From NCBI RefSeq assembly GCF_021533215.1, contig NZ_JAJNKA010000007.1:62001-126000 (forward strand): 64,000 bases of DNA, in the 5' to 3' direction. The notes under the pieces are model-generated. The model did no database searches. It saw nothing but the letters and a program-made list of their open reading frames with translations, and was not told the DNA's origin. This DNA is from Portibacter lacus (GTDB lineage: Bacteria > Bacteroidota > Bacteroidia > Chitinophagales > Saprospiraceae). Shown here in pieces: positions 9,131 through 18,116 of the stretch (position 1 is its first letter; each line of letters begins with the position of its first letter). Both the position numbers and the translations under genes were made by a program.

Positions 9131-10182
9131 TTCAGTATTTTCACTTTGGCTTTATCACGAAGCGTTTCAAATCCTTTCACCACCAGTCGTTCATTTTCTT
9201 CCAGACCACTAAGCACTTCTATCATATCACCATTCTCGATTCCAGTTTCAATAACACGTTCAAATGCAGTATTATCTTCTACTACATAGACTCGTTTTCC
9301 AGTTTGGTCTGAAATGATGATTTCTTTCGGAATGACAATAATATTGTCTTTCTGATTGACCTTGATGAGGGTCTTCACGAACATACCAGGACGAATCATA
9401 AGTTTTGGATTACTGAATCTAACCTTAGCTAGATAAGTCCTTGTTTCGATATCTATCGCAGGAGAAATTTCTGTTATCCTGCCAGAAAGGGTATCATCTG
9501 GTATGCTGTAATTAGTTAACTGTACTGCTTGTCCTATTTTAATTTCCTTCATTGTATTCTCTGGAAGATTGACATCGATATACATCTTGGAATAATTCAT
9601 AATCTTACCCAATGGAGCTCCTTGCTCGATTATACTGTTAGGTGTATAATGCGGAAATTCAACGAAGACGCCAGAAATAGGGATTTCCATTTTCATTTTT
9701 TCTAACCTAATTTCTGCATTTTCCAGTTCATTTTTTGCAGAAGTGACTTCCAGTTCAGCATTCTTGAGTTCTCGTTCTGTCACACCACCTTTTTCAAATA
9801 CAGATTTTTGCTTGAGGTAGGTTTTCTCTGCTAATTCCAAATTCATTTTCTTTGCTTCCAGGCTGATCGAATTCACGTATTCACGATCCTTGATTTCCAT
9901 GAAAGGTTGACCTGCTTTTACTCGATCTCCCAATTTATATGGTCGGTTGTAATCTGGATGATTTTTCAGATGAAATTCACCGCCTAGTTTTGCTTTGATC
10001 TCCATTTCTTGGTCAGGCATTGCGTTCCCAGTTGCAATGGTGAACCGAGAAAGTTGATCTGCTTTTACTTGGATTACGGATACTGGCGATGCAATATCAA
10101 TACTTGGACTTTCTTCTTCCGGTTGATTACAAGAAATGATGGTCAACAAGGTAAATGCGATAAGGTAAATACTGGTTTTCAC
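9127..10182 (-). CDS. RND periplasmic adaptor (membrane-fusion protein), lipoprotein
   Basis: A 351-residue HlyD/AcrA-like adaptor that bridges an inner-membrane RND pump and an outer-membrane channel. A lipobox IISC places the lipidated Cys at about residue 19. A beta/lipoyl region precedes a short coiled-coil hairpin (about 105-165, rich in Lys, Glu and Leu with a GGVTEREL turn). The beta-barrel and membrane-proximal domains follow and end with a GLEENERLVVKG motif. The start is supported by the lipoprotein signal. It sits 93 bp after the TolC-like gene, a gap holding two hairpins, and overlaps the RND gene by 4 bp. Confidence 0.92.
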   Translation of the reverse strand: MKTSIYLIAFTLLTIISCNQPEEESPSIDIASPVSVIQVKADQLSRFTIATGNAMPDQEMEIKAKLGGEFHLKNHPDYNRPYKLGDRVKAGQPFMEIKDREYVNSISLEAKKMNLELAEKTYLKQKSVFEKGGVTERELKNAELEVTSAKNELENAEIRLEKMKMEIPISGVFVEFPHYTPNSIIEQGAPLGKIMNYSKMYIDVNLPENTMKEIKIGQAVQLTNYSIPDDTLSGRITEISPAIDIETRTYLAKVRFSNPKLMIRPGMFVKTLIKVNQKDNIIVIPKEIIISDQTGKRVYVVEDNTAFERVIETGIENGDMIEVLSGLEENERLVVKGFETLRDKAKVKILK

Positions 10183-10211
10183 TATCGTTTGTTTTTATTT
10201 TTTTAATGGTC

Positions 10212-10276
10212 AAGTTCTTAGAGATCTTCGCCTAATAAGAACTTATTTCAACTCACGAACACTTCATCAAGTGTTC
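10212..10276 (-). other. Two intercistronic hairpins between TolC-like and adaptor genes
   Basis: In the 93-bp gap, gaacactt (10257-10264) pairs with aagtgttc (10269-10276) around a 4-nt loop that begins at the TolC-like stop codon. Then aagttctta (10212-10220) pairs perfectly with taagaactt (10236-10244). Neither stem is followed by a T-run in the transcribed direction, so they are unlikely to be full terminators. They look like mRNA processing or stability elements that could let channel and pump be made in different amounts. The role is inferred. Confidence 0.55.
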
Positions 10277-11775
10277 TAATTTCTGATTAAAGCCAATGAA
10301 ACTGGTTCTTGTTTTTCCCAGTCATACAAAGTCAATATTTTCAGATCAAGTAGTTGGGTTTTATAATTGATCAATGAACGTGCTAAATCTATTTTTTTGC
10401 TGGACAATTGTGTCTGAAATTGGTTCAGGTCAATTCCGGATAAATCACCATTGATGTACCTTTCTAGGTTAATATCATATGTCCGCTCTGCATTTTCTAC
10501 ATTCTTTCTGGCGATTTCAATTCGTGGCATTTGAGTTTGCACACTTCTGTAAGCACGACGAATATCCATTCTGATTTGCTTCTCATCTTCTTGTAGTTCT
10601 AATTTTTGGCTCTTTATCGAGACTTCGACAGCTTGAATCCGTTCTTTTCTTTCGCCCCAGTCCCATATCGGAATATTAAGCGAAAGCCCTACACTTGGAT
10701 TACTTGTAGGAGATTCGTATACATTTCCAAAATTTCTATTGTCACCAAAGATTCCTAAGGTCAATTGCACGTCCGCCCTAAATTCATTCATAGACTTCGT
10801 TCTTTCCATTTCAAAGAAAGATTTTTCAATAGTAATTCTGCGCTGTCTTAATTCTAGTCTAGAATTTAAAGCATATTCTACAGCTCTATCAAGATCCACG
10901 AGTACTTGTTGTGCATCTAATTCTGTCACTAACCGAATATCTTCATCTAAGTCTATTCCTATTTCACGTTTGAACATTTCTTCGGCATTTGCCAATGCTA
11001 ATTCGTTGTCTTGAATTGAAAGTTGAGCATTTGCAAAGTTTAATTCAGCTTGGTATAATTCTTCTTTAGCCAGTAGATTAGCCTCAACTTTCATTTTGAT
11101 GATTTCAAAGTTTTTCGATGTGTTCTTCAATTCTTCTTTAGCGATATCTAAGTTTAGTTGAGCTAGGTAAACATCAAAGAATTGGCTGGTGATTGTTTTT
11201 TCCAATGTTAATCGCTGAATGGCATATTCAAGATTGGCATTTTCATAGTTGAGCTCTAATTCATCTAATGCCATTTGTCTTCGGTTATAGGTGAATAACG
11301 GCTGATTAAAGGTAAGGTATAAGTTATTCGAGAATGCTTTATTAGAGTTTTCGCTCAGATTAGCAATTGCAGTCTTGTTGTTTCTCCAGCTTAATGTATT
11401 GTATAATCCGATAGAACCACCCGTTTTCAATATTGGCTGTTCTACTTGAAAAGTTCCTCTAGAAAAGGTTTCAGTATTAGTAAACCATTGCGAGAATTGA
11501 TTATCAAATATTCTGCTATTGCTGTAACTAAACGGCTCTAAGGTTAGCGAGAATCTAGATTTTAACGATGCTCTTTCTGCTCTTAGATTATGTTGATATT
11601 GTTCAATATTCAGTAGAGATCGCTGAATGGAGGGACTACCTGATTCTGCAATTTCTAAAGCACCTTGCAGAGAAATAGGTGTTTGCCCGAAAATAGAAAA
11701 ACTGAAAAAGAAACTTAGGACTAGCATTCCGGCGGGAAGCAGTCTGAAGAAGTTGGATATTAGTTGTCTTTTCAT
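10276..11775 (-). CDS. TolC-family outer-membrane channel
   Basis: A 499-residue outer membrane efflux protein with a signal peptide ending near IFGQ (about residue 30), followed by two long alpha-helical OEP repeats rich in Glu, Leu, Asn and Lys, with beta segments such as YNTLSWRNNK and SVGLSLNIPIWDWGERK. The NIPIWDWG motif is common in TolC-like proteins. It is expected to form the trimeric exit duct for the RND pump(s) downstream. It begins 24 bp after the permease/M1-like gene. Length and pattern are normal for the family. Confidence 0.9.
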   Translation of the reverse strand: MKRQLISNFFRLLPAGMLVLSFFFSFSIFGQTPISLQGALEIAESGSPSIQRSLLNIEQYQHNLRAERASLKSRFSLTLEPFSYSNSRIFDNQFSQWFTNTETFSRGTFQVEQPILKTGGSIGLYNTLSWRNNKTAIANLSENSNKAFSNNLYLTFNQPLFTYNRRQMALDELELNYENANLEYAIQRLTLEKTITSQFFDVYLAQLNLDIAKEELKNTSKNFEIIKMKVEANLLAKEELYQAELNFANAQLSIQDNELALANAEEMFKREIGIDLDEDIRLVTELDAQQVLVDLDRAVEYALNSRLELRQRRITIEKSFFEMERTKSMNEFRADVQLTLGIFGDNRNFGNVYESPTSNPSVGLSLNIPIWDWGERKERIQAVEVSIKSQKLELQEDEKQIRMDIRRAYRSVQTQMPRIEIARKNVENAERTYDINLERYINGDLSGIDLNQFQTQLSSKKIDLARSLINYKTQLLDLKILTLYDWEKQEPVSLALIRN

Positions 11776-11799
11776 TATTACATTTATTTATAAAAAACA

Positions 11800-14700
11800 T
11801 TAGTCCATTTTTACCAATTTAATGGCGTCTGCAAAAATGGCTTTAAGCTTAGTTTTATTGGTTAGGGAAATCGTTACCGTATCAGATGAAAAAGTGTAGT
11901 CCCCTAAAGGTGTCCATCCAGCTGGAGTTTGCTTACTCACCTCTATTGTTGCTTTATCTATGCCATTCTGGTGAGGAATTGAAAATTGATAACTCCCTCT
12001 TAACTCTCTGTCCCAATTAAAGGATTCATCCTTATAGAGATGGTAATACACATCATATCGTCCAGGCTCATCAATTGGGATCTTCCACTTCACAATTTTG
12101 GATCCATCACCAGCCTTGATATAAAAAGCAGAACGAATAAATTCCCCAAAGAAATTATCATTGGTCGTAGCGGTCCAGTTTAATGGCGGTCTCCATACTC
12201 GAGTACCTTCATACTTGAATCCTTTATCTTGCTTTGGGTTGACCCATTTTCTAAGTCTGCTAAATTCTTCGTATTCTGTATATTCAAAATCTGGATTTTC
12301 ATTATCTACGATGATTTCACCGGTGTTCCCTTCAGTTAGCGTTTCAATGATGATAGATTCTCCTTCTTTCGCATTCTTCTCAGAACTGTTGCTGATTTGC
12401 TCGAAATTGTATTCTATTTGATTTGGCAAGTTTCCAGAACTGAGCGTATTAAAATGAATACCTGTAGGTTCTTTTACGGTTAGGTAATAAGCCTGCTTTG
12501 TCTGACCTGCATCCAGATAAAGAAGTTTTTCAGTGTCTTCTCCGGGAGTTAAGGCAACTTTGATCACGCCTTCTGTTGAACCATCATTAGTTACTTTGAA
12601 GCTAACTCGGATCATCTCCTTGTTCACTGCCAAGACTTTTTCTGCTATCGGTGTACTAATCCGATATCGTGACAACTGAATTTCATTAAACCATTTTTCC
12701 ATATGGTCTGATAAATCAACACCAAATTTTTCTTGAAGTCTCTCGTTAAAGCTATCGAATGGCAGGTTCTGGAAACGGGTTTCTTCTAGAAGTTCGTTGA
12801 TGAATTTTCGGAAATCCCCAGTATTGGATTTCGCTTGGATTAATGAAAATAAAGTCTCTCCTTTTAACTCAATGACATTATCTATTAATTCTTGATTCTC
12901 TTTCAGATTTAGAATTTCAGCAAATGTTTTCTCTTGCAGCACCATATTCGCTAGTTCATTTTGTGTGCTACCACTAGATCGTCGAACCCATTCTGGGACT
13001 TCATTTGTAGAACCTCTGAGATAGGACTCAAATACTCGATTCAGTACGGGCCATTCTTCTGAATCTAGGTTATTGCTCATTTCATAAAATTGAACAAATT
13101 GATAGTAAGGATTAATTGATTCATCGACTTCTGTTCCTTGTCTGTTAGAATTAGTTCTTACATTTTTAAAGCGAAAAAATTGATCTATAAATTGGTTTAA
13201 GATTGTTATTTGCATTTCTTCTGGGGTCTTATTTTTATTATTTCCCCAGTTTTTCTGTCGCTTAACTGAGCCTTCGAAGTCATTTGCTCTGCTGAACATT
13301 CCCTTTTCAGGAAAGTACACCAAGCCAGCTTGATTATTCTGATGAATCGAAGTCCATGTTCGATCGTAAGATTTGAAATGACCAGGAACTTCTACGATAG
13401 AGAATGTTTCGAAAGGATATTTTAGGTCAATTTTTCTTTCATAATCCCGAAGTCGTTCTAAGATTATAGAGGGCATGGTATCTCGAATGTCAGGGAATGC
13501 ATTTTGGAAATAATCGTGGCCTTTCATGTGATAAATGGAAAATTCTAGGCTATCCACTTTAATGCTTTTCTTTTCATAATGGCCAATGGAGAGAGAGAGT
13601 TGAGAAAGTGCGTTTCCTATATCAAGAGCATACTTATCTTCAGCAATTTCCTGAAATGTTCCTTCTGAAATAGGAATCAAATCTGGCAAGGTATGTACCT
13701 CTAGATTATAATTGATAAAATCTTTCCGATACCAAGTTGCACTTTCCGTACTATATCCTACACCTGATTGTAAGTACCATTGTGCTTCAGGAGTCAGTAA
13801 TAAGAATTCAGGATCTATATATGCATATCTTTTTCCAATATCAAATAAGTAGTCATCCGGTCTATTAATCTTGACCGACTGATCAATGTCTATGAACATT
13901 GCATTTTCGTCAATCTTTCCACCATAGGTTACCTCTAAATTTATTGGGGCGTCTTCAGATACAATCGTATCAAATGTGATCAAGAGCAATTGCGATTTCT
14001 GTTCAAAGTTTATAGGCTGCCCAGCGGACTGGACCTCGCTTACTTTTAATCCAGGATTTAAATGGAAAACAAAGTTTTTGCTTTCTGAATTACTTATGCC
14101 GTGAATCTTAGATTGAACATGAATGCCATCGACTGCTTGTGTCAGAATGATTTCATGGTCGTTAATATCGATATGTGGATGAGAAAGATACTCATTGTTT
14201 AATGCAATCAGTTGTGCGGGAAGCTTTACACTTTGTTGATATCGTTGATAATGTTGAAACCCCAAATATATTCCACCACCAATCAAAACCACAGCCAAGA
14301 TTGCAGACATTAAATTATGCAAGAAAGATTGGCGAAGTCTCTTTAACAACAGAACGGAAATGAAAATAAACCCTATGCCAAAACAAGTATACATACCTCG
14401 AAGCGCTAGAATCGATTCCCAATCACCGAATCCGGTAATCTGCGAATGAAATAAGGGCATGTGAAAAGCCATATAATCAAATAAATAATAATAAGAACTT
14501 TTCAAGTAGATCATACTTGATAGAATAAAACCAATCAGTAGGACAAAAGTTAGAGCTTGGTTCCGTATGATACTCATTACCAAAGAAGACAATCCAATGA
14601 TGAAAACTAGTGTAGGAACAGAGACCAATAATGGATAAAGTAGATAAGCATTCCAATCGATGAAAGTGTTTTTCGCGAGCGAATTAAAAATCAGACTTAA

Positions 14701-15075
14701 AAGAAGCGCTATAACATTGACAATTAAAAAGATGGATAAGATGCTCCATGATTTTCCTAATACGTAGCTAGCGTTGCTCATGGATCTAACGTAAAAGACT
14801 TCCGTCGTATCTTGCTTAGTATCTCGCTTTATAAATTCGCAAGACAGAAATACTGCGATAATTGCCTGCGCCATATTTAATAAGTAAATGGTGGCATATG
14901 GAATATTAGATGGTACGGCACGATATACCCAGTTGCGATTACCCACTTCAGAAATTTCGCCCATGTTAAATACAAAAATCATGAATAGGCTTAGCAACGA
15001 GAATATTCGAAAAAACCAACTTCGCAGGAGGATTTTACGTTCGTATTTTGCTATGGTTAGAAATTTAGAGGCCAT
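11800..15075 (-). CDS. ABC permease with degenerate M1-peptidase-like ectodomain and golvesin-like tail
   Basis: A 1091-residue protein. Residues 1 to about 275 hold seven hydrophobic segments of an ABC-2 permease. A large extracytoplasmic part resembles the M1-aminopeptidase domain attached to some ABC permeases, with a GLVYFPEKG segment where M1 enzymes have their substrate loop. The zinc motif HEXXH is absent: the expected place (about residues 622-632) reads ILNQFIDQFF, so peptidase activity is unlikely. The last 150 residues, with GRYDVYYH, GWTPLGDYTF and IFADAIKLV, resemble the golvesin/xanthan-lyase C-terminal beta-sandwich. It starts 37 bp after the ABC ATPase gene. Permease call strong, M1 relationship moderate, golvesin-like tail moderate. 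Confidence 0.8.
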   Translation of the reverse strand: MASKFLTIAKYERKILLRSWFFRIFSLLSLFMIFVFNMGEISEVGNRNWVYRAVPSNIPYATIYLLNMAQAIIAVFLSCEFIKRDTKQDTTEVFYVRSMSNASYVLGKSWSILSIFLIVNVIALLLSLIFNSLAKNTFIDWNAYLLYPLLVSVPTLVFIIGLSSLVMSIIRNQALTFVLLIGFILSSMIYLKSSYYYLFDYMAFHMPLFHSQITGFGDWESILALRGMYTCFGIGFIFISVLLLKRLRQSFLHNLMSAILAVVLIGGGIYLGFQHYQRYQQSVKLPAQLIALNNEYLSHPHIDINDHEIILTQAVDGIHVQSKIHGISNSESKNFVFHLNPGLKVSEVQSAGQPINFEQKSQLLLITFDTIVSEDAPINLEVTYGGKIDENAMFIDIDQSVKINRPDDYLFDIGKRYAYIDPEFLLLTPEAQWYLQSGVGYSTESATWYRKDFINYNLEVHTLPDLIPISEGTFQEIAEDKYALDIGNALSQLSLSIGHYEKKSIKVDSLEFSIYHMKGHDYFQNAFPDIRDTMPSIILERLRDYERKIDLKYPFETFSIVEVPGHFKSYDRTWTSIHQNNQAGLVYFPEKGMFSRANDFEGSVKRQKNWGNNKNKTPEEMQITILNQFIDQFFRFKNVRTNSNRQGTEVDESINPYYQFVQFYEMSNNLDSEEWPVLNRVFESYLRGSTNEVPEWVRRSSGSTQNELANMVLQEKTFAEILNLKENQELIDNVIELKGETLFSLIQAKSNTGDFRKFINELLEETRFQNLPFDSFNERLQEKFGVDLSDHMEKWFNEIQLSRYRISTPIAEKVLAVNKEMIRVSFKVTNDGSTEGVIKVALTPGEDTEKLLYLDAGQTKQAYYLTVKEPTGIHFNTLSSGNLPNQIEYNFEQISNSSEKNAKEGESIIIETLTEGNTGEIIVDNENPDFEYTEYEEFSRLRKWVNPKQDKGFKYEGTRVWRPPLNWTATTNDNFFGEFIRSAFYIKAGDGSKIVKWKIPIDEPGRYDVYYHLYKDESFNWDRELRGSYQFSIPHQNGIDKATIEVSKQTPAGWTPLGDYTFSSDTVTISLTNKTKLKAIFADAIKLVKMD

Positions 15076-15112
15076 TATCGTTTTGTTTCAAGTCTTCAGG
15101 TGTAAACTGGAC

Positions 15113-16012
15113 TTAAACTTTTATTTGTTTTAGTGTGTGTTCTACAAAATAGACGTAAGCGTGTTCCAAATTTGGCTGAACAGCCTCTGCCGCATATCCT
15201 ATCACTTCATCAGCGACTACAGTAATCTTCCATCCGTCTTTCATCATTACCGTCGCTACCACTTCGTATTTTTGATTTACTTCTATGTATTCTTTTTCAG
15301 TTGCGTAGATTGACCAGACATGACCCTTCGCTTGCCGAATTAATTCCTCAGGCGGACCTGAAAATGCAATCTGACCTTTGTTTAAAAGAGCCATATGCTC
15401 ACACATACTAGAAATATCAGCAACAATATGTGTAGACAAAATGATGCTCACATCTTGCGAACCTAGCCGAGCAAGAAGGTTTCGGAAACGTATTCGCTCT
15501 TCAGGATCGAGGCCAGTGGTCGGTTCATCTACAATGATGATTTTCGGATCATTTATCAATGCTTGTGCTATGCCTAGTCGACGCTTCATTCCGCCCGAAA
15601 GTTTGGAAGCTTTACGACTTCTGACATCGAAAAGTCCAACATCTTCTAATAACTGATCGACTGCTTGATTACGTTTTTTTCGGCTGCTCATCCCTGCTAG
15701 CTGTGCTGCATAATCTAGAAATTCATAAGTTTTGAGATTAGAGAAAAAACTAAAATCTTGGGGAAGATAGCCAAGCATGCTTCTTACATAAGCTCTATCT
15801 TTAGCAGCGTCTATTCCATTAACCATTATGCGACCACTAGATGGTTTCATTAAGCTCACTAAGATTCTGATTAAACTTGATTTCCCAGCTCCATTAGGGC
15901 CGAGTAATCCGAACATGCCTTCTTTAATTTCAATATTAACATCATTTAAGGCATGATTCCCGTTAGGGTACTTTTTGTGTAAGCCTTGAATAGAGATTTG
16001 CATTGATTTCAA
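15113..16012 (-). CDS. ABC transporter ATP-binding protein (first gene of ABC/RND operon)
   Basis: A 299-residue cytoplasmic ATPase of the ABC-2 exporter (CcmA-like) class. Motifs are Walker A GPNGAGKSS (residues about 38-46), Q-loop YLPQDF, signature LSGGMKRR, Walker B IIIVDEPTTGLD and switch His STHIV. The C-terminal 80 residues form the usual accessory region. It is the promoter-proximal gene of seven co-directional genes and should energise the adjacent 1091-residue permease. A short inverted repeat lies 72 bp upstream of the start. Confidence 0.93.
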   Translation of the reverse strand: MKSMQISIQGLHKKYPNGNHALNDVNIEIKEGMFGLLGPNGAGKSSLIRILVSLMKPSSGRIMVNGIDAAKDRAYVRSMLGYLPQDFSFFSNLKTYEFLDYAAQLAGMSSRKKRNQAVDQLLEDVGLFDVRSRKASKLSGGMKRRLGIAQALINDPKIIIVDEPTTGLDPEERIRFRNLLARLGSQDVSIILSTHIVADISSMCEHMALLNKGQIAFSGPPEELIRQAKGHVWSIYATEKEYIEVNQKYEVVATVMMKDGWKITVVADEVIGYAAEAVQPNLEHAYVYFVEHTLKQIKV

Positions 16013-16083
16013 ATAGTTGGGTACAATCTCAATTTAGCAACTTAGAATGAGTTATAGCATAAAATGATGTTATTTTCGACTTT

Positions 16084-16100
16084 TCGATATGTATAATCGA
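16084..16100. promoter_or_regulatory. Inverted repeat upstream of the ABC/RND operon (possible operator)
   Basis: tcgat-atgtata-atcga is a perfect 5-bp inverted repeat with a 7-bp spacer, 72 bp before the operon's first start codon. Its position fits a regulator site, but no regulator gene is adjacent and the arms are short, so chance is a real alternative. Confidence 0.25.
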
Positions 16101-16202
16101 CTAACTAAGAGTTTCTAAGTGAGATATTTATTAGCCGAGAGCATAGGTGGATGGCCTGTTGTTAGTTCAATTTTAAGTAGCTTAAAAAGTTACATTAAAC
16201 GA

Positions 16203-16241
16203 TTTCTGAAAAATTAGTTTTATAGTAAATTGTTTCAGAAA
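16203..16241 (-). terminator. Long hairpin between the EEP gene and the ABC/RND operon
   Basis: tttctgaaaaatt (16203-16215) pairs with aattgtttcagaaa (16228-16241), a 13-bp stem with one bulged base and a 12-nt loop, starting 15 bp after the stop codon of the EEP-family gene. There is no immediate T-run on the minus strand, so termination may be weak or the hairpin may protect a 3' end. Confidence 0.4.
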
Positions 16242-16255
16242 ATGTTTGCAAATGC

Positions 16256-16966
16256 TCAGTTTTCTAAATGATCTACGATCACTGGCATGTGGTCGCTTAG
16301 ATGGATCCAATCTTCGTACTTCCCTACTCTAACGGTTGTTTTTTCTGTAATCTTGTCTTTCGAAGCGAAGCAATAATCCATATGATATGGCTTTTCCTTG
16401 TTTTTGAGAAGAAATAAGGTTGGTTCCAATTCGTCTCCATGTTCTTCTTTTCTCAGTTCGTGGTAGATACTTCTAATTCCAAATTCTTCTAGGAAATCAA
16501 CTACCTGGCCATGATTGCCTATTTTACGTTCGTGATTCCAGATGGCATTGCTGTTCCAATCACCAACAAGCAAGGAAGAAGCATTGATTTCGGAATGATA
16601 ATAATTTAAAGCGTTCCAAATTTGACCGACATAACTCTTAAGTTTTGTTTTGTGTGGCATTGCCCAAATAGCGAAAAGGTTAAAGGTAGATACTCCAGTA
16701 ACTTCAAGCGGGATGATGTATTTGAAATCATCAGAATAATTAGGTAGCAGGTCAATGTGGTAGTTGTTAAATGATATAATACCTATTCCTTTGTTGAGGT
16801 TTTCACCGATCCAGATGAATTCATTATAATCTGGAATCAATTGATCAAGTTTGTATTTAGATTCGTGCTCACATTCTTGAATAACCAGAATATCAGGATT
16901 TAACTCAACGACAGCATTCCATTTTTTTCTAAATGCCATATTGCAATTCCATGATATAATTTTCAT
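16256..16966 (-). CDS. Endonuclease/exonuclease/phosphatase (EEP) family protein
   Basis: A 236-residue protein with the EEP-fold signature order: amino-terminal ISWNCN (metal-site Asn), the catalytic Glu in VIQECE, the central GDWNSNAIW and the C-terminal SDHMPVIVDH pair (Asp and His). Members are Mg-dependent phosphodiesterases or phosphatases acting on DNA, RNA or small phosphoesters; the substrate cannot be assigned. There is no signal peptide, so it is cytoplasmic. It appears monocistronic, divergent from the alpha/beta hydrolase at 17113 and separated from the following operon by 243 bp with a hairpin. Confidence 0.85.
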   Translation of the reverse strand: MKIISWNCNMAFRKKWNAVVELNPDILVIQECEHESKYKLDQLIPDYNEFIWIGENLNKGIGIISFNNYHIDLLPNYSDDFKYIIPLEVTGVSTFNLFAIWAMPHKTKLKSYVGQIWNALNYYHSEINASSLLVGDWNSNAIWNHERKIGNHGQVVDFLEEFGIRSIYHELRKEEHGDELEPTLFLLKNKEKPYHMDYCFASKDKITEKTTVRVGKYEDWIHLSDHMPVIVDHLEN

Positions 16967-17112
16967 CGGCTATTTCAATGTTTTTAAGATCAGAAATGAA
17001 AGATAAGATGAAAAAATGAAGTGAACGAGTGAAGTTGTCTGCTTAGTTGATCAATAAACCTACAAAACCTTAGCTTAATTCTTATTTTTACAGGTATAAC
17101 CAGACGGACAAC

Positions 17113-17916
17113 ATGAAATCAGTACTAAAGAGGAATAATGTAAGAATAGTAGGAAGAGGAAGCCAAGCGATAGTCTTTGTACATGGTTTCGGATGCAATC
17201 AAAACATGTGGAGGTTCGTCGCGCCTTCATTCCAAGATGATTACAAGGTTATTCTTTTAGATTTAGTCGGTTGTGGAGATTCGGATAGTAAGGCGTGGAG
17301 TGCTGAAAAGTATGAAACATTGAATGCCCACGCTCAGGATATTCTAGAAGTGTGTGATGAGTTAAACCTTAGAGAGCATGTGATTTATATCGGACATTCT
17401 GTAAGTTCTATAATAGGTGTTTTAACGAATAACCTCAGACCTAATTTATTCAGTAAGTTGATACTCGTCGTTCCATCTCCATGTTATGTCAATAAAGAAG
17501 GTTATAAAGGAGGATTCGATCAGGAGTATATGGATGACTTACTTCAGCAAATGGAGGATGACTATGAAGCTTGGTCGAATTCGTTAGCGCCGATTATTAT
17601 GGGGAACCCAGATTCGCCATTACTAAGTGCAGAACTACAAGCAAGTTTTTGTTATACGAATTTTAGTATCGCGAAGCATTTTGCTAAAGTTACTTTTCTC
17701 TCGGACAATCGAGAAGATGTGAAGCAAGTGAAGACGCCAAGTCTAATTTTACAATGTGAAGAAGATATCATTGCACCAAAATATGTAGGTAAGTATATGC
17801 ACAAGCAAATGGCTAATAGTACTTTGAAGCAATTAAAGGTGAAAGGACATTGTCCACATATGAGTGGACCTGATGAAACCATTGAAGCTATTCAAAATTT
17901 CTTAGCAAGACAGTAG
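17113..17916 (+). CDS. RsbQ-like alpha/beta hydrolase
   Basis: A 267-residue alpha/beta hydrolase. The HGFGCNQNMWRF oxyanion segment, DLVGCGDSD and nucleophile elbow GHSVSS (Ser96) resemble Bacillus RsbQ and plant KAI2/D14-type hydrolases. Asp218 (QCEEDII) and His246 (KGHCPHMS) complete the triad, almost at the positions reported for RsbQ (96/219/247). RsbQ acts with a PAS-PP2C phosphatase, RsbP, in stress signalling. No such partner is adjacent here, so the substrate and role are open. No signal peptide; likely cytoplasmic and monocistronic. Confidence 0.88.
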   Translation: MKSVLKRNNVRIVGRGSQAIVFVHGFGCNQNMWRFVAPSFQDDYKVILLDLVGCGDSDSKAWSAEKYETLNAHAQDILEVCDELNLREHVIYIGHSVSSIIGVLTNNLRPNLFSKLILVVPSPCYVNKEGYKGGFDQEYMDDLLQQMEDDYEAWSNSLAPIIMGNPDSPLLSAELQASFCYTNFSIAKHFAKVTFLSDNREDVKQVKTPSLILQCEEDIIAPKYVGKYMHKQMANSTLKQLKVKGHCPHMSGPDETIEAIQNFLARQ

Positions 17917-18116
17917 TGATTATATAGCATGCGACACACCTGAAAAAAACCTCTGGCAGAATGGTAAGACATTTTTATTACTTTCGCATTTTGAAAAATA
18001 GGAATCATCAACCCAAGATAAGTATTGGATATACAGTTAAATAGTAATTTAAAGTTACTTCGAATTGAACAACAATAGGATTTGCAGGTTTAAAGAAACA
18101 TAATTCATAAAAATGA

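Noticed and set aside
11800-15075. Active M1 aminopeptidase
   Set aside because: No HEXXH or equivalent zinc site in the M1-like segment.
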